In this document: one piece after another, positions 23,860-32,219 of the stretch
Numbering within the stretch: the stretch's first letter is position 1
How the letters are laid out: the number at the start of each line of letters is the position of its first letter
The notes under the pieces: model-generated
Told to the model about the DNA's origin: nothing
Database searches by the model: none
What the model saw: only the letters and a program-made list of their open reading frames with translations
Made by a program: the position numbers and the translations under genes
NCBI GenBank assembly: GCA_050747245.1
Contig: JBOGNO010000003.1
Location: 62,001 to 126,000 of the forward strand
Length of the DNA: 64,000 bases
Source: JBOGNO01 sp050747245
GTDB taxonomy: Bacteria > Acidobacteriota > Terriglobia > Acidiferrales > UBA7541
Direction of reading: 5' to 3'

Positions 23860-24231
23860 TCAGAACCCCTTTAGTGCAAGAACGAGGACCAGGCCCCCAA
23901 GGATCGCTATGTTCGACCCAAGTACCGGAACGGCCCTCTCGCGCCCCTGGTTCTTCAACGCATCCTGCAAAGGGATGAACGCAGTGGCGAGAGCGACATA
24001 GGCGAAAAGCGCTATCACTGTGGGATACAAGAACGTGCCAGCGAGCAAGCAGACCCCTCCAACAATCTCAATCAGTAATGCGGCAGTCAGACCGAGAGTT
24101 GGCCAAGGCATTTGGTGGATTTGCATCAGTCCGACAGTGTCTTTCCAATTGGTGGCTTTCCCGATTGCGGAGACGATGAACGATATGGCGATAAGACCCC
24201 GACCCACGACGAACAAAACATGTGTATTCAC
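23860..24231 (-). CDS. DoxX family membrane protein
   Basis: The 123-residue product has four hydrophobic helices (VLFVVGRGLIAISFIVSAIG, TLGLTAALLIEIVGGVCLLA, PTVIALFAYVALATAFI, NIAILGGLVLVLAL), and the first ends in the family signature FIVSAIGKATNW. DoxX-type proteins are inner-membrane proteins linked to redox or stress functions. It is first in a likely two-gene unit with the SnoaL-like gene. Confidence 0.85.
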   Translation of the reverse strand: MNTHVLFVVGRGLIAISFIVSAIGKATNWKDTVGLMQIHQMPWPTLGLTAALLIEIVGGVCLLAGTFLYPTVIALFAYVALATAFIPLQDALKNQGRERAVPVLGSNIAILGGLVLVLALKGF

Positions 24232-24306
24232 GCTTCCTCCCTCTGTGACAGAGTCGTTATCGCATCCCAGCCTCGGCGCGACCGAAGGTGTCTCATCCGA
24301 AACGCG

Positions 24307-24750
24307 CTACTTACGAGCGATGGCTGCTTCGATATTCGACAGCACGCCAAGCTGCGCGAAGATCACCGTTCCAGAGGGGTAGCAGTTGAAGGATTGAATC
24401 TTGCCGTTTTTCAAGCGAAACACGTCGCAACACGGCGCGTCCATCCGTTTGCCCGTCGGCTGTATGGTCCCCAGTGGTGATTTCAGTGGCCCCTTCTGCG
24501 TTCCCTGTAGTGCCAACTCGACGATGACCGTATCTCCGTCGACGAAAAACCGGTACAACTCGCGATGCATGTCGGGAAATGCGGCCGCGTAAATCTCGAC
24601 CGGCTGACTGAGTTGCTTACCGCGATAGGTGACCCCGATCGATTCATCTGTAAACGTTCCGTCTTCGGTGAAGCAGTTCACCCACCCCGCGAGATCTTTG
24701 CGTTCCGCCACCTGATATGCGTTCCGAACTGCCGCTTCGTTTGCGTTCAT
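24307..24750 (-). CDS. SnoaL-like polyketide cyclase family protein
   Basis: ATG 24750 follows GAGAGGG and is preferred to an upstream start. The 147 residues read as a SnoaL fold: NEAAVRNAYQVAERKDLAGW, FTEDGTFTDESIGVTYRGKQ, AFPDMHRELYRFFVDGDTVI, GTQKGPL, then CCDVFRLKNGKIQSFNCYPS. The pattern of a catalytic His and Asp pair is suggested by FPDMHRE. It probably acts on a small carbonyl compound; the substrate is unknown. Four or more proteins of this fold occur in the window. Confidence 0.82.
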   Translation of the reverse strand: MNANEAAVRNAYQVAERKDLAGWVNCFTEDGTFTDESIGVTYRGKQLSQPVEIYAAAFPDMHRELYRFFVDGDTVIVELALQGTQKGPLKSPLGTIQPTGKRMDAPCCDVFRLKNGKIQSFNCYPSGTVIFAQLGVLSNIEAAIARK

Positions 24751-24852
24751 TGCCAAACCCTCTCTTTCTCGAACTGCTGTTTCAGGTTGCATGGCCTCAG
24801 TACTTCCCGTGATTGTCATGATGCAGGTCTTTCCGTGGGAGCCGAGCGTCAG

Positions 24853-25359
24853 CTACGGCACGACTTGTTTCATTATGTCGCGCGGATCGAGCATCACGTA
24901 TTCCTCGACAATCTGGCCATTCTTCCACTTGGCGATAGTCGTGAAAAACGTCTCAAACCGCTTTCCGGTGGGTGCGATCGTACCGCCCTCGGGCGTTTGC
25001 ATTGGTTTAGTGAAGGTGCCGCTGACCCTTCCCATTGCTACTGTCCATTGCCCCTGGCCAAACTGAACATCGTACGGGTCGTTGTGGACGCGCATGTCAG
25101 GGAAGGCAGCAAGCGTCTCTTCGATCACGTTCCGATGCGGTGGACGGCCCACGGTGCTATCCGAACCGAACTGGATGACCTTAACGTCGTCGCTGTGCAA
25201 CTGGTCCAGAAAACGGTTGTAGTCTCTGCTGTTGAAGGCGTCGTCCACCTGCTTCATTAAATTGAGCAGTCGGGCTATTTCAGCGCTCGGCTCGCCAGTC
25301 CCAGTGCCCCGATCGAATTCTTGCTCGCCGGCGTTCGCCGGGTTTGGTGTCTGCTTCAT
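24853..25359 (-). CDS. SnoaL-like ester cyclase family protein
   Basis: The 168-residue product (ATG 25359, MKQTPNPANAGEQEFDRGTG) has a disordered acidic head and then a SnoaL domain: NLMKQVDDAFNSRDYNRFLD, DVKVIQFGSDSTVG, EETLAAFPDMRVHNDPYDVQ, GTIAPTGKRFETFFTTIAKW, KNGQIVEEYVMLDPRDIMKQ. It is a diverged paralogue of the preceding gene in the same orientation. The substrate is unknown. Confidence 0.8.
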   Translation of the reverse strand: MKQTPNPANAGEQEFDRGTGTGEPSAEIARLLNLMKQVDDAFNSRDYNRFLDQLHSDDVKVIQFGSDSTVGRPPHRNVIEETLAAFPDMRVHNDPYDVQFGQGQWTVAMGRVSGTFTKPMQTPEGGTIAPTGKRFETFFTTIAKWKNGQIVEEYVMLDPRDIMKQVVP

Positions 25360-25682
25360 AGCTTGTCTCCCTTTAGCAAGAGGCCCCCAAGGTCTTAGCG
25401 GACTTCCGTGCAATTTGAAGTGATTGTGGTCGTAGTCTCGGTAGTCCTTTGAATGACCAACCAGGCCACGATCCGCGTCTCCCTCCGAGTTCACTAACGC
25501 GATGGTGAGTCTCGCAAGACTCCTTGGGAGGCGTTCCACCGACTACTTAACTCACGAGCCTCGATGCGTAAATCGAACCGCGCTCATTTCCCGATAAAAT
25601 CTCAGCGGAATTTGTAAGTGCTGGATTCTCAATGGTGTTGTAGCCAGTTTCGGGTGGTAATATCGAGTGGGTTTCGAGTTCA

Positions 25683-27623
25683 ATGGCCATGCTTTCGCAA
25701 TTCTCCCCGCACGATCCCGCCCCGGCGACGCCCCTGCGACGGGTTCGATTTGGCGCCTTTGAGCTTGATGCCACCAGCGGCGAACTCCGCTCTACAGAGA
25801 CCGCCGATCCCGGTCAGACGACTGTCCTGAGAGAGCAGGTCTTTCAGGTACTGCTGATGCTCCTTGAACGGAAGGGAGCGATTGTCACGCGCGAGGAGAT
25901 CAAGAGCAGGCTTTGGGGAGACGATACGGTAGTAGATTTCGACCGCGGCATCAACACGACAATTCAAACTCTACGACGGTCCCTGGGAGATTCGGCCGAT
26001 GAGCCTCTGTATATCGAGACACTGGCGAGACGCGGCTATCGACTACGAGTTCCGATCGAGTACCTGGAATCCGAGCCTGGAACGGCTTTGGAGAAAGACC
26101 GAGATGAGCGCCAGGACGCTGCCACGCTAAACAGCGTCGAGGCGACGAGGTCACCGCGACTGACAAAACGGAGATGGTTGGCGCCTGCGATGTTGCTCGT
26201 TTTGGTGGGCGTAGTTCTTTTGTCATTGCGGCATTTTCGGCCCCCAAAACCACAAAGACTCGCGCTCGCCGTGCTACCCTTTGAGAATCTTACCGGCGAC
26301 CCAAACAAGGAATACCTCGCGGACGGCCTCACCGAGGAAACGATTTCACAGCTAAGCCAGCTCAACCCTGAACAGTTGGGTGTGATCGCAAGAACATCCG
26401 TGATGGGGTACAAGCACAAGGACACGCGCCTGGACCAGATTGGACGCGATCTTTCTGTGCAATATGTGCTGGAAAATAGTCTCCGCGAAAGCGGAGATCA
26501 CATACGCCTTACCTCTCAGCTGATTCAGGTGAAGGATCAAACTCACCTGTGGGCAAGGGACTACGACTACCCAGCAAAGGATATCCTGAAAGTCCAGGAC
26601 GAAGTCGCCAAAGCCGTTGCGGAAGAGATCAAACTGCGTTTAAATGCCCAGCAACAAGCGGCGTTGTCGCGGTCCCGCCCCGTCAGCCCCGAAGCGTTCG
26701 ACGCCTATTTGCAAGGCCATTACTTCTTCGAGCGGAACACCGACAAAGATACGGATATGGCCGCGAAGTACTACGAACGAGCGACGCAACTCGATCCCTC
26801 GTATGCGCCGGCATGGGTTGGGTTATCTCGAACACGCAAATGGCAAGCCGTCCGAGGTCTGATGCCCAGGGAGGGCGGGTACCGGCTCGCACGTGAAGCA
26901 GCTGAAAAGGCTCTGTCGCTCAACCCCACCCTGGCAGAGGCCCATAACCAGATGGGACGAATTCAGCAACAGATAGACTTCGATTGGGGTTCGGCGGACG
27001 CTTCGTTCCAGAAGGCGGCTGCGCTCGAACCCAATAAGCCCGAATCTATGAGACTCGCGGCTTTTTCAGCGGTGAATCTTGGCCGCTTTGATAGGGCTCT
27101 GTCACTTGCTCGCCGAGCTGTTGACTTGGACCCATTGAATGCAGCTAGTTGGGAACTCCTCGGCGAAACGAAGTTTTTCATGGGACAGCCGGATCAAGCC
27201 GTAGGAGATCTCAAGAAGGCAATTGAGCTGAACCCCGATCTTTGGAACGGCCATATCTTCTTGAGCGAGGCATACATCATTGAAGGACGACCTCAGGATG
27301 CTTTGCCCGAAATCGAGCGAGTGCGCATTGAATCCTTCCGTCTTTCTCTGCGTGCGATTGCCTACTATGCATTTGGTCGAAAAAAAGAATCCGACGCCTC
27401 CCTGACCGAGCTAGTCGCCAAAGATCAGGCGACGAGTGCATACCTGGTCGCAGGCGTCTATGCTTTCCAAAACCAGTCCGACGAAGCGTTCGAGTGGTTG
27501 GACCGTGCATACGCGACACACAACGATGGTTTGATCGAAATGAAAGTGGATCCCTTCCTTAAGAACTTGCGTAGCGATCCGCGCTATGCCGCATTCTTGA
27601 GAAAGCTCAACTTGCCGAATTGA
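25683..27623 (+). CDS. CadC-type winged-helix regulator with TolB-like and TPR domains
   Basis: This 646-residue protein combines four parts. Residues 18-115 are an OmpR/PhoB-type winged helix (FGAFELDATSGELR, VFQVLLMLLERKGAIVTREE, TLARRGYRLRVPI). Around residue 165 there is one membrane helix (APAMLLVLVGVVLLSL). Residues 190-320 are a FlgO/TolB-like domain (LAVLPFENLTGDPNKEYLAD, WARDYD). The rest is a string of TPR repeats (APAWVGLSRTRKW, NPTLAEAHNQMGRIQQQ, DPLNAASWELLGETKFFMGQ). Such membrane-bound regulators are abundant in Acidobacteria and couple a periplasmic signal to transcription. It is a lone gene with no clear target. Confidence 0.88.
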   Translation: MAMLSQFSPHDPAPATPLRRVRFGAFELDATSGELRSTETADPGQTTVLREQVFQVLLMLLERKGAIVTREEIKSRLWGDDTVVDFDRGINTTIQTLRRSLGDSADEPLYIETLARRGYRLRVPIEYLESEPGTALEKDRDERQDAATLNSVEATRSPRLTKRRWLAPAMLLVLVGVVLLSLRHFRPPKPQRLALAVLPFENLTGDPNKEYLADGLTEETISQLSQLNPEQLGVIARTSVMGYKHKDTRLDQIGRDLSVQYVLENSLRESGDHIRLTSQLIQVKDQTHLWARDYDYPAKDILKVQDEVAKAVAEEIKLRLNAQQQAALSRSRPVSPEAFDAYLQGHYFFERNTDKDTDMAAKYYERATQLDPSYAPAWVGLSRTRKWQAVRGLMPREGGYRLAREAAEKALSLNPTLAEAHNQMGRIQQQIDFDWGSADASFQKAAALEPNKPESMRLAAFSAVNLGRFDRALSLARRAVDLDPLNAASWELLGETKFFMGQPDQAVGDLKKAIELNPDLWNGHIFLSEAYIIEGRPQDALPEIERVRIESFRLSLRAIAYYAFGRKKESDASLTELVAKDQATSAYLVAGVYAFQNQSDEAFEWLDRAYATHNDGLIEMKVDPFLKNLRSDPRYAAFLRKLNLPN

Positions 27624-27683
27624 AGCGCCCCCTCGTTCGCAGGTTCGGCGACTTTTAAGTGTCGGGCTTTCCTCAGGCTGCAC

Positions 27684-27821
27684 TTAGTCGGAGGCATGAC
27701 TCGCGACTGAAGCTGAACTTCTTTTCGCAATTCGGTCAAGTTGTGCAATCGCATCGTCTGGTAGTTCCATCGATGCGGCCGCAAGATTTTCGCGCAGATG
27801 CGCGACCGAGGATGTGACGCC
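27684..27821 (-). pseudogene. C-terminal remnant of an aldo/keto reductase
   Basis: In one minus-strand frame this stretch reads GVTSSVAHLRENLAAASMEL, then PDDAIAQLDRIA, and a tail ending in TAA (27684-27686). That is the well-known end of aldo/keto reductases (..S..HL.EN..A....L...E...LD.I). There is no start codon and no barrel before it; upstream it abuts an SDR N-terminus in another frame. It is a decayed fragment of about 45 codons. Confidence 0.7.
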
Positions 27822-27890
27822 GCTTCGCGCCCCATTCCTCTACCTGTACCGGTGATGATGCAAACTTTGTCGGCAAGCCTGTTCGCCATT
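27816..27890 (-). pseudogene. N-terminal remnant of a short-chain dehydrogenase
   Basis: From ATG 27890 the frame reads MANRLADKVCIITGTGRGMG, then REAA, the dinucleotide-binding start of an SDR (TGxxxGxG). After about 24 codons similarity stops and the sequence switches, out of frame, into the aldo/keto reductase remnant. The joint looks like a deletion that fused two oxidoreductase genes. Confidence 0.7.
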
Positions 27891-27896
27891 CTCCAC

Positions 27897-29003
27897 TCAT
27901 CCGTTTCCATTCGATTCCTCGGCTAGTGCTGCGCCGAGCTTGAACTTCGTAGCATCTGTGCCTGAGTCGGAAACCAGATGGTCACGAACGACAGGAGCTA
28001 CTTTCGTTCCGAGTAATTCCGTCGCGTGCATTCTCTTCGCGTGTGGTAAAGACCCGACGCTCATCTGGAGGCTGGCCGTCTCAACTCCTCCGAGGGTCTC
28101 GTTCGCTAACAGGATTTTGTCCGCGACCGTTCGAGGATTCCCGACAAACAATGCGCCATCCGGCTCAAGGAGTGCTTCAAAGTGGCGACGAGTCATGGGC
28201 GGCCACCCGCGCTCCTTGCCAATCTCGGTGAAAGCACGGGCATAACCCGGAAAGAATTCGTCCGCTGCTTGCTGGTCACTATCGGCAACATGGCCCAGCA
28301 CGTGAATCCCGACCTTCAATTGATTGGATGGATGCCCCGCTCGCCGCCCAGCCTCGCGGTACAGATCGATCAAGGACCGAAACCGGTGTGGTTCACCGCC
28401 GATGATAGCGACCATTAACGGAAGGCCGAGAGTTCCTGCGCGCACAAAAGACGCAGGTGTGCCTCCCACACCCAACCAGATGGGAAGATGTCGTTGATAC
28501 GGTCGCGGAAAAACAGCCTGCCCGGTAAGAGGCGCCCGGTGCGGACCAGTCCAATGCACCTGCGGGTTTTCTCGAATCTTCAGCAATAATTCTAACTTGC
28601 TCGCGAAGAGCGAATCGTAGTCGGAAAGATGAAGGCCGAACAACGGAAACGCTTCGATGAACGAACCGCGACCGACAATCATCTCGGCGCGGCCGCGGGA
28701 TAGAAGGTCTATCGTTGCGAATTGCTGGAACACACGAACCGGGTCGTTTGCACTCAAAACAGTTACCGCACTCGTGAGACGGATGCGCTCGGTTCTCACT
28801 GCCGCTGCAGCCAGAATCGTCTCGGGAGCAGAATCGAGAAACTCTGCCCTGTGATGCTCCCCGACGCCAAATACGTCGAGTCCGACTCGGTCAGCAAATT
28901 CGATTTCGTCGAGGAGAAGCTTCAGCCGATCAGCGGGGCCGAGATTCTCGCCCGTCAGCGCGTCAGGCACGGCCGCGACAAAGCTATCGATACCGATTTT
29001 CAT
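27897..29003 (-). CDS. luciferase-like flavin monooxygenase family protein
   Basis: The 368-residue product is a (beta/alpha)8 LLM-type flavin enzyme. Landmarks are MKIGIDSFVAAVPDA, EFADRVGLDVFGVGEHHRAE, AAAVRTERIRLTSAVTVLSA, DPVRVFQQFATIDLLSRGRA, EMIVGRGSFIEAFPLFG, LPIWLGVGGTPASFVRAGTL and GNPRTVADKIL. Such enzymes use FMN or F420 to oxidise small substrates. It follows a DoxX gene by 9 bp on the same strand, so the two form an operon. That operon has a MarR-type operator site upstream (29441-29457). Confidence 0.9.
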   Translation of the reverse strand: MKIGIDSFVAAVPDALTGENLGPADRLKLLLDEIEFADRVGLDVFGVGEHHRAEFLDSAPETILAAAAVRTERIRLTSAVTVLSANDPVRVFQQFATIDLLSRGRAEMIVGRGSFIEAFPLFGLHLSDYDSLFASKLELLLKIRENPQVHWTGPHRAPLTGQAVFPRPYQRHLPIWLGVGGTPASFVRAGTLGLPLMVAIIGGEPHRFRSLIDLYREAGRRAGHPSNQLKVGIHVLGHVADSDQQAADEFFPGYARAFTEIGKERGWPPMTRRHFEALLEPDGALFVGNPRTVADKILLANETLGGVETASLQMSVGSLPHAKRMHATELLGTKVAPVVRDHLVSDSGTDATKFKLGAALAEESNGNG

Positions 29004-29012
29004 TGCGTCCCC

Positions 29013-29384
29013 TCAGCGTTGCAAAATACCTTTGAACGCTGGCCAGACCCTCGAAACCACGAGTATCCAGAGAATGGTGACGAAAATAGCCAACGGCAAG
29101 CCTGCTGGCGCCATGAAAATGTGAACGCAAAGAATGTTGAAAATAACTGGCCCCAGAATCGTAAGCGCCAACGGAACGTATCGATTCACAAGCAGCAGGA
29201 TGGCGGGCACGATCTGCAAAAGGAAAATCACGATATAAAGCCGGGAGACAAACAGTGCCCCGAAGAACTGTGCCGCAATACCAGTAGGCGGTGGCATGGG
29301 AATAAAATGCAGAAATCCGTTAAGCCCGAACGTCAGAAAAATCACACCCAGCAAGTAGCGTGAAATGGTGGAAGCAATCTTCAT
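29013..29384 (-). CDS. DoxX-like four-helix membrane protein
   Basis: The 123-residue product has four membrane helices (ISRYLLGVIFLTFGLNGFLH, FVSRLYIVIFLLQIVPAILL, YVPLALTILGPVIFNILCVH, LPLAIFVTILWILVV) and resembles DoxX-like proteins of the SURF4/DUF type. It is the first gene of an operon with the luciferase-like oxidoreductase. Its promoter region carries a perfect copy of the putative MarR operator about 57 bp upstream of the start. Confidence 0.8.
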   Translation of the reverse strand: MKIASTISRYLLGVIFLTFGLNGFLHFIPMPPPTGIAAQFFGALFVSRLYIVIFLLQIVPAILLLVNRYVPLALTILGPVIFNILCVHIFMAPAGLPLAIFVTILWILVVSRVWPAFKGILQR

Positions 29385-29440
29385 ATTCTTCTCCTCGTGG
29401 CCAGACCTTCAGCCAGGCCATTGTTATTCGATGTAGAGTA

Positions 29441-29457
29441 TATTGACATAGATACAT
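29441..29457 (+). promoter_or_regulatory. putative MarR operator, copy 1
   Basis: TATTGACATAGATACAT is found here, upstream of the DoxX-LLM operon, and again in inverted orientation, 17 of 17 identical, at 30140-30156 between the marR and nmrA genes. It contains a TTGACA that could double as a -35 element on the plus strand. Shared exact sites at the borders of these transcription units point to one regulator, most simply the MarR protein encoded between them. Confidence 0.65.
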
Positions 29458-29621
29458 CGTGTGGACACCTATATTCCGTTAGCGGCTCCTGCGCCGACAT
29501 CCGGCCATTACGGGCACTAAAGATGAAAGCCTTGGGGATTTGAGGTCTTCCGGGACCGCGGAGGTATCAAGGCCACTCAACAGAGCGTTTTGATGATGCA
29601 GGATTCTACTAGCCCGCTATC

Positions 29622-30095
29622 TCATTGTTGACGTAAAGAAGTCGGATTGACCCTTCTGCTCAGGCTCTCGGCACGCTTGCCAATCTTTTTCAATGTCGCC
29701 TCGAGAGCTCGCAGTTCTTTAGGACTTGTATCGGCAAAGACTTTCCTGATTTCGGCTGTGTGTTTGCGAAAAATCGGCGCGATTAATTCTTTGCCCTTTG
29801 GCGTGAGTGACACGACGCGGACGCGTCGATCTTCCGGACTCTCGACCCGGCTTACCAGGTCTCTTTCGACGAGGCGGTCAACGGCCGTACTGATCGAACC
29901 GGGCGTAAGGTTTACTTTTGGGCCGATCGTATTCACCGGCAAAGGTCCTTTATTTAGCAGCACTTCCAGTATTCGGAAGTCGGTATCGTCGATTCCCGTT
30001 TCCTCAAGCCCCGCATAGAGATATTTCGCGGCGGCGTGGAAGGCCTTCATCAATACCAACCAACAGTGAATCGGGTCTTGCGAGTTCTTCACCAT
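29622..30095 (-). CDS. MarR family transcriptional regulator
   Basis: The 157-residue product has the MarR winged helix: TDFRILEVLLNKGPLPVNTI, LTPGSISTAVDRLVERDLVS, and the wing RVESPEDRRVRVVSLTPKGK (the DxRxxx signature as EDRRVR). Ligand-responsive MarR proteins usually repress adjacent genes. It is divergent from the NmrA gene at 30200, and the intergenic space holds one of two identical 17-bp sites. Probable regulon: itself, the NmrA gene and the DoxX-LLM operon. Confidence 0.9.
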   Translation of the reverse strand: MVKNSQDPIHCWLVLMKAFHAAAKYLYAGLEETGIDDTDFRILEVLLNKGPLPVNTIGPKVNLTPGSISTAVDRLVERDLVSRVESPEDRRVRVVSLTPKGKELIAPIFRKHTAEIRKVFADTSPKELRALEATLKKIGKRAESLSRRVNPTSLRQQ

Positions 30096-30139
30096 GACAG
30101 GAACTACTTTGCTCCTTCATGTAACCGATGTCCAGTGTA

Positions 30140-30156
30140 ATGTATCTATGTCAATA
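30140..30156 (-). promoter_or_regulatory. putative MarR operator, copy 2
   Basis: The reverse complement of this 17-bp segment is identical to 29441-29457. It lies 45 bp upstream of the marR start and 44 bp upstream of the NmrA start, where a repressor would control both divergent genes. Confidence 0.65.
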
Positions 30157-30199
30157 GAATTGGCATCAATGGGTAGTGAGAGAGGAAGGCACACTGCGT

Positions 30200-31120
30200 A
30201 TGGAATCCACAGATAAGAGAGTCATCGCCGTCGTCGGCGCAACCGGGCAACAAGGAGGTGCCGTGGTGCGTGCCCTTCAAGCCGGCAATCAATTCAAGGT
30301 ACGCGCCCTGACTCGCAATCCGGCAAAGCATCGCAAACTTGCCGACGAAGTCGTCGAAGCAGACTTGAATCGCCCCGAAACCCTTGCATCCGCATTTAAT
30401 GGGGCGTACGGCGTATTTCTGGTAACCAACTTCCAGGAGCACGGAATGAGCGAAGTCCGGCAGGCAACCGCTGCTGTACGCGCCGCCAAGGATGCCGGCG
30501 TCAAGCACTTCGTCTGGTCCACGCTACCGGACGTCGAAGCAATCAGCAAAGGCAAGTTGCACGTTCCCCACTTCACTGGGAAAGCCAAAGTCGACCGGAC
30601 TGTGAGAGAAGCCGGGTTTGCGAATCATACGTTCGTCATCGCGCCCTTCTACTATCAGAACCTTATCGGCGTTCTTGGTCCGCAAAAGCAGCCTAACGGA
30701 TCTGCGGGCTGGACCCTCCCGCTGGACCCAGCTGTCCGAGGCATCCACATGGGTGACATTGCGGAACTTGGTGACATCGTGGCCGGAGCTTTCACTCACC
30801 CCGATCGGGCAGGCCATGGTGAGTACCTGCCCCTAGTCGGAGACTTCATGAGCTTCAATGAAATCATTGATACGCTAAAGCAACAGGGTCACAACTTCTC
30901 TTTCAATCAGGTGCCAAAGGAAGTCTTCGCGGGTTTCTTTCATAGTGCGGCCGAGATAGCAGAAATGTTCGCTTACTTTCAGGCGCACACGTACTTGGGT
31001 TCGGATTCACGGGACGAAATCGCACTCGCCAACAAAGTAGCGGGCAAACCGGCAACCAAGTTTGTGCCCTGGGCTCGAGTAAACTTCCAGGCTTTAGAGA
31101 CCGCCAAATCGGCACGCTGA
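30200..31120 (+). CDS. NmrA-like NAD(P)-binding protein
   Basis: From ATG 30200 the 306-residue product starts MESTDKRVIAVVGATGQQGG, a Rossmann GxxGxxG motif. It continues FKVRALTRNPAKHRKLADEV, VEADLNRPETLASAFNGAYG, VKHFVWSTLP and an NmrA-type C-terminal region (PFYYQNLIGVLGPQKQ). The usual SDR catalytic YxxxK is absent, as in NmrA redox-sensor proteins and HSCARG. It is divergent from marR with a shared operator. A GTG start 8 codons upstream is possible. Confidence 0.88.
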   Translation: MESTDKRVIAVVGATGQQGGAVVRALQAGNQFKVRALTRNPAKHRKLADEVVEADLNRPETLASAFNGAYGVFLVTNFQEHGMSEVRQATAAVRAAKDAGVKHFVWSTLPDVEAISKGKLHVPHFTGKAKVDRTVREAGFANHTFVIAPFYYQNLIGVLGPQKQPNGSAGWTLPLDPAVRGIHMGDIAELGDIVAGAFTHPDRAGHGEYLPLVGDFMSFNEIIDTLKQQGHNFSFNQVPKEVFAGFFHSAAEIAEMFAYFQAHTYLGSDSRDEIALANKVAGKPATKFVPWARVNFQALETAKSAR

Positions 31121-31150
31121 TTACCTTAGCCACCCTGGGGAGTAGATAAG

Positions 31151-31645
31151 ATGCACACGGGACGTATAGTGCTCACCGCAAGTTTTCTGGGACTCTTTGG
31201 TTTTGCAGGACTTTTTGCAAACTACGGCGCATCGCACGGCGCGAACCTTGACTCAAAGAAAAAGGGGAATCCACCAACCATGTCAAACAGCGCATCGACT
31301 TTACTGACCCGCAATCTTAACGATGTCTTCGGTGAAAACGATCCGGTGCGCAGACGCAAAGCCATCGACGAGATCTTCACCGAAGATGCGGTCTTTTACG
31401 ATCCCATGGGTGGAGTTTTTCGTGGCCGCGATGAGATCGACGGTATCGCAGGCAAACTCAGGACGATGCACCCTGACTTTCAGTACCAGCCTATCGGCAA
31501 GCCGGAAGAAGTCGGAAATGGCGGACGCGTCCGGTGGACCGAGGGCCGGCCCGGTGAGAAACCAGAAGTAGCCGGAACTGACTTCATCGTCACTCGCGAT
31601 GGCCGGATTGCCGCCATCTATCTTTTCTTTGACAAGCTACCGTGA
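31151..31645 (+). CDS. secreted SnoaL-like protein
   Basis: The 164-residue product has an N-terminal hydrophobic segment (IVLTASFLGLFGFAGLFANY) that can act as a signal peptide or anchor, then a SnoaL fold: TLLTRNLNDVFGENDPVRRR, EIFTEDAVFYDPMGGVFRGR, GKLRTMHPDFQYQP, TDFIVTRDGRIAAIYLFFDK. It is 30 bp downstream of the NmrA gene and likely in the same transcript. An internal ATG (residue 44) would give a cytosolic form. Confidence 0.78.
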   Translation: MHTGRIVLTASFLGLFGFAGLFANYGASHGANLDSKKKGNPPTMSNSASTLLTRNLNDVFGENDPVRRRKAIDEIFTEDAVFYDPMGGVFRGRDEIDGIAGKLRTMHPDFQYQPIGKPEEVGNGGRVRWTEGRPGEKPEVAGTDFIVTRDGRIAAIYLFFDKLP

Positions 31646-32219
31646 GTGGAAGTCGGTCGTCCTAAGATAGATTTATCAGCGTCAGCAGCAAATCGCCGAC
31701 AAATCGCTCAAATTCGGTAAGCGTTGGAATGCAAATGAGGTGTTTTGGTTACTTTAGCCAAGACCGAAACATAGCAGCGCGCGGGCTGAGGTCCGACAAA
31801 CAGCCGCCGTCGAATTGGACGGACTTGTGGTAAGCACTTGGTAAGCGCTTCGCTGCAAACGACATGTTTCGATGCAATTGAGGAGCTTCTAACGCTAACA
31901 AAACAAATGAGAATTGATCAGTGCGAACGGGTCAGAGTGAAGTGGAAAACCTCCCTCACTGGAATGTGGATCAGCGGAACAACATCGCCCTGACCACATT
32001 CTACTGGAAGGCATCGATCTTGGTAGCGAGCACTAATGATCGTGGTTTGCCTGGAACCAATACCAGGGCACGCGCCGAGGAATTTGGCTCGAAGCCACCG
32101 ACCCTCCTCCCATTGGCTTGACCTAATCTGCAAGACGAATGGCACGACGCGCTAGTTACACGCGCGCTTCTTCTTCGCACAATCGTGATGTTGTAACGCT
32201 ACATGACGAGGAGATGCGA
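31646..32219. other. gene-poor stretch with paired short repeats
   Basis: No reliable gene is seen. Two copies of TGGTAAGC (31828-31835 and 31839-31846; 11-bp period) are followed by about 80 bp that resemble 44072-44150 (GCTGCAAA, then ACAAATGA, then a G-rich run). The same arrangement next to a tRNA-Ser fragment at 44.1 kb suggests this is another old integration footprint. The last 100 bp before the next gene are duplicated at 34404-34500. Confidence 0.45.

Noticed and set aside
24565..25260. 231-codon plus-strand frame opposite the SnoaL genes
   Set aside because: It lacks family features and is antisense to two clear SnoaL-like genes.
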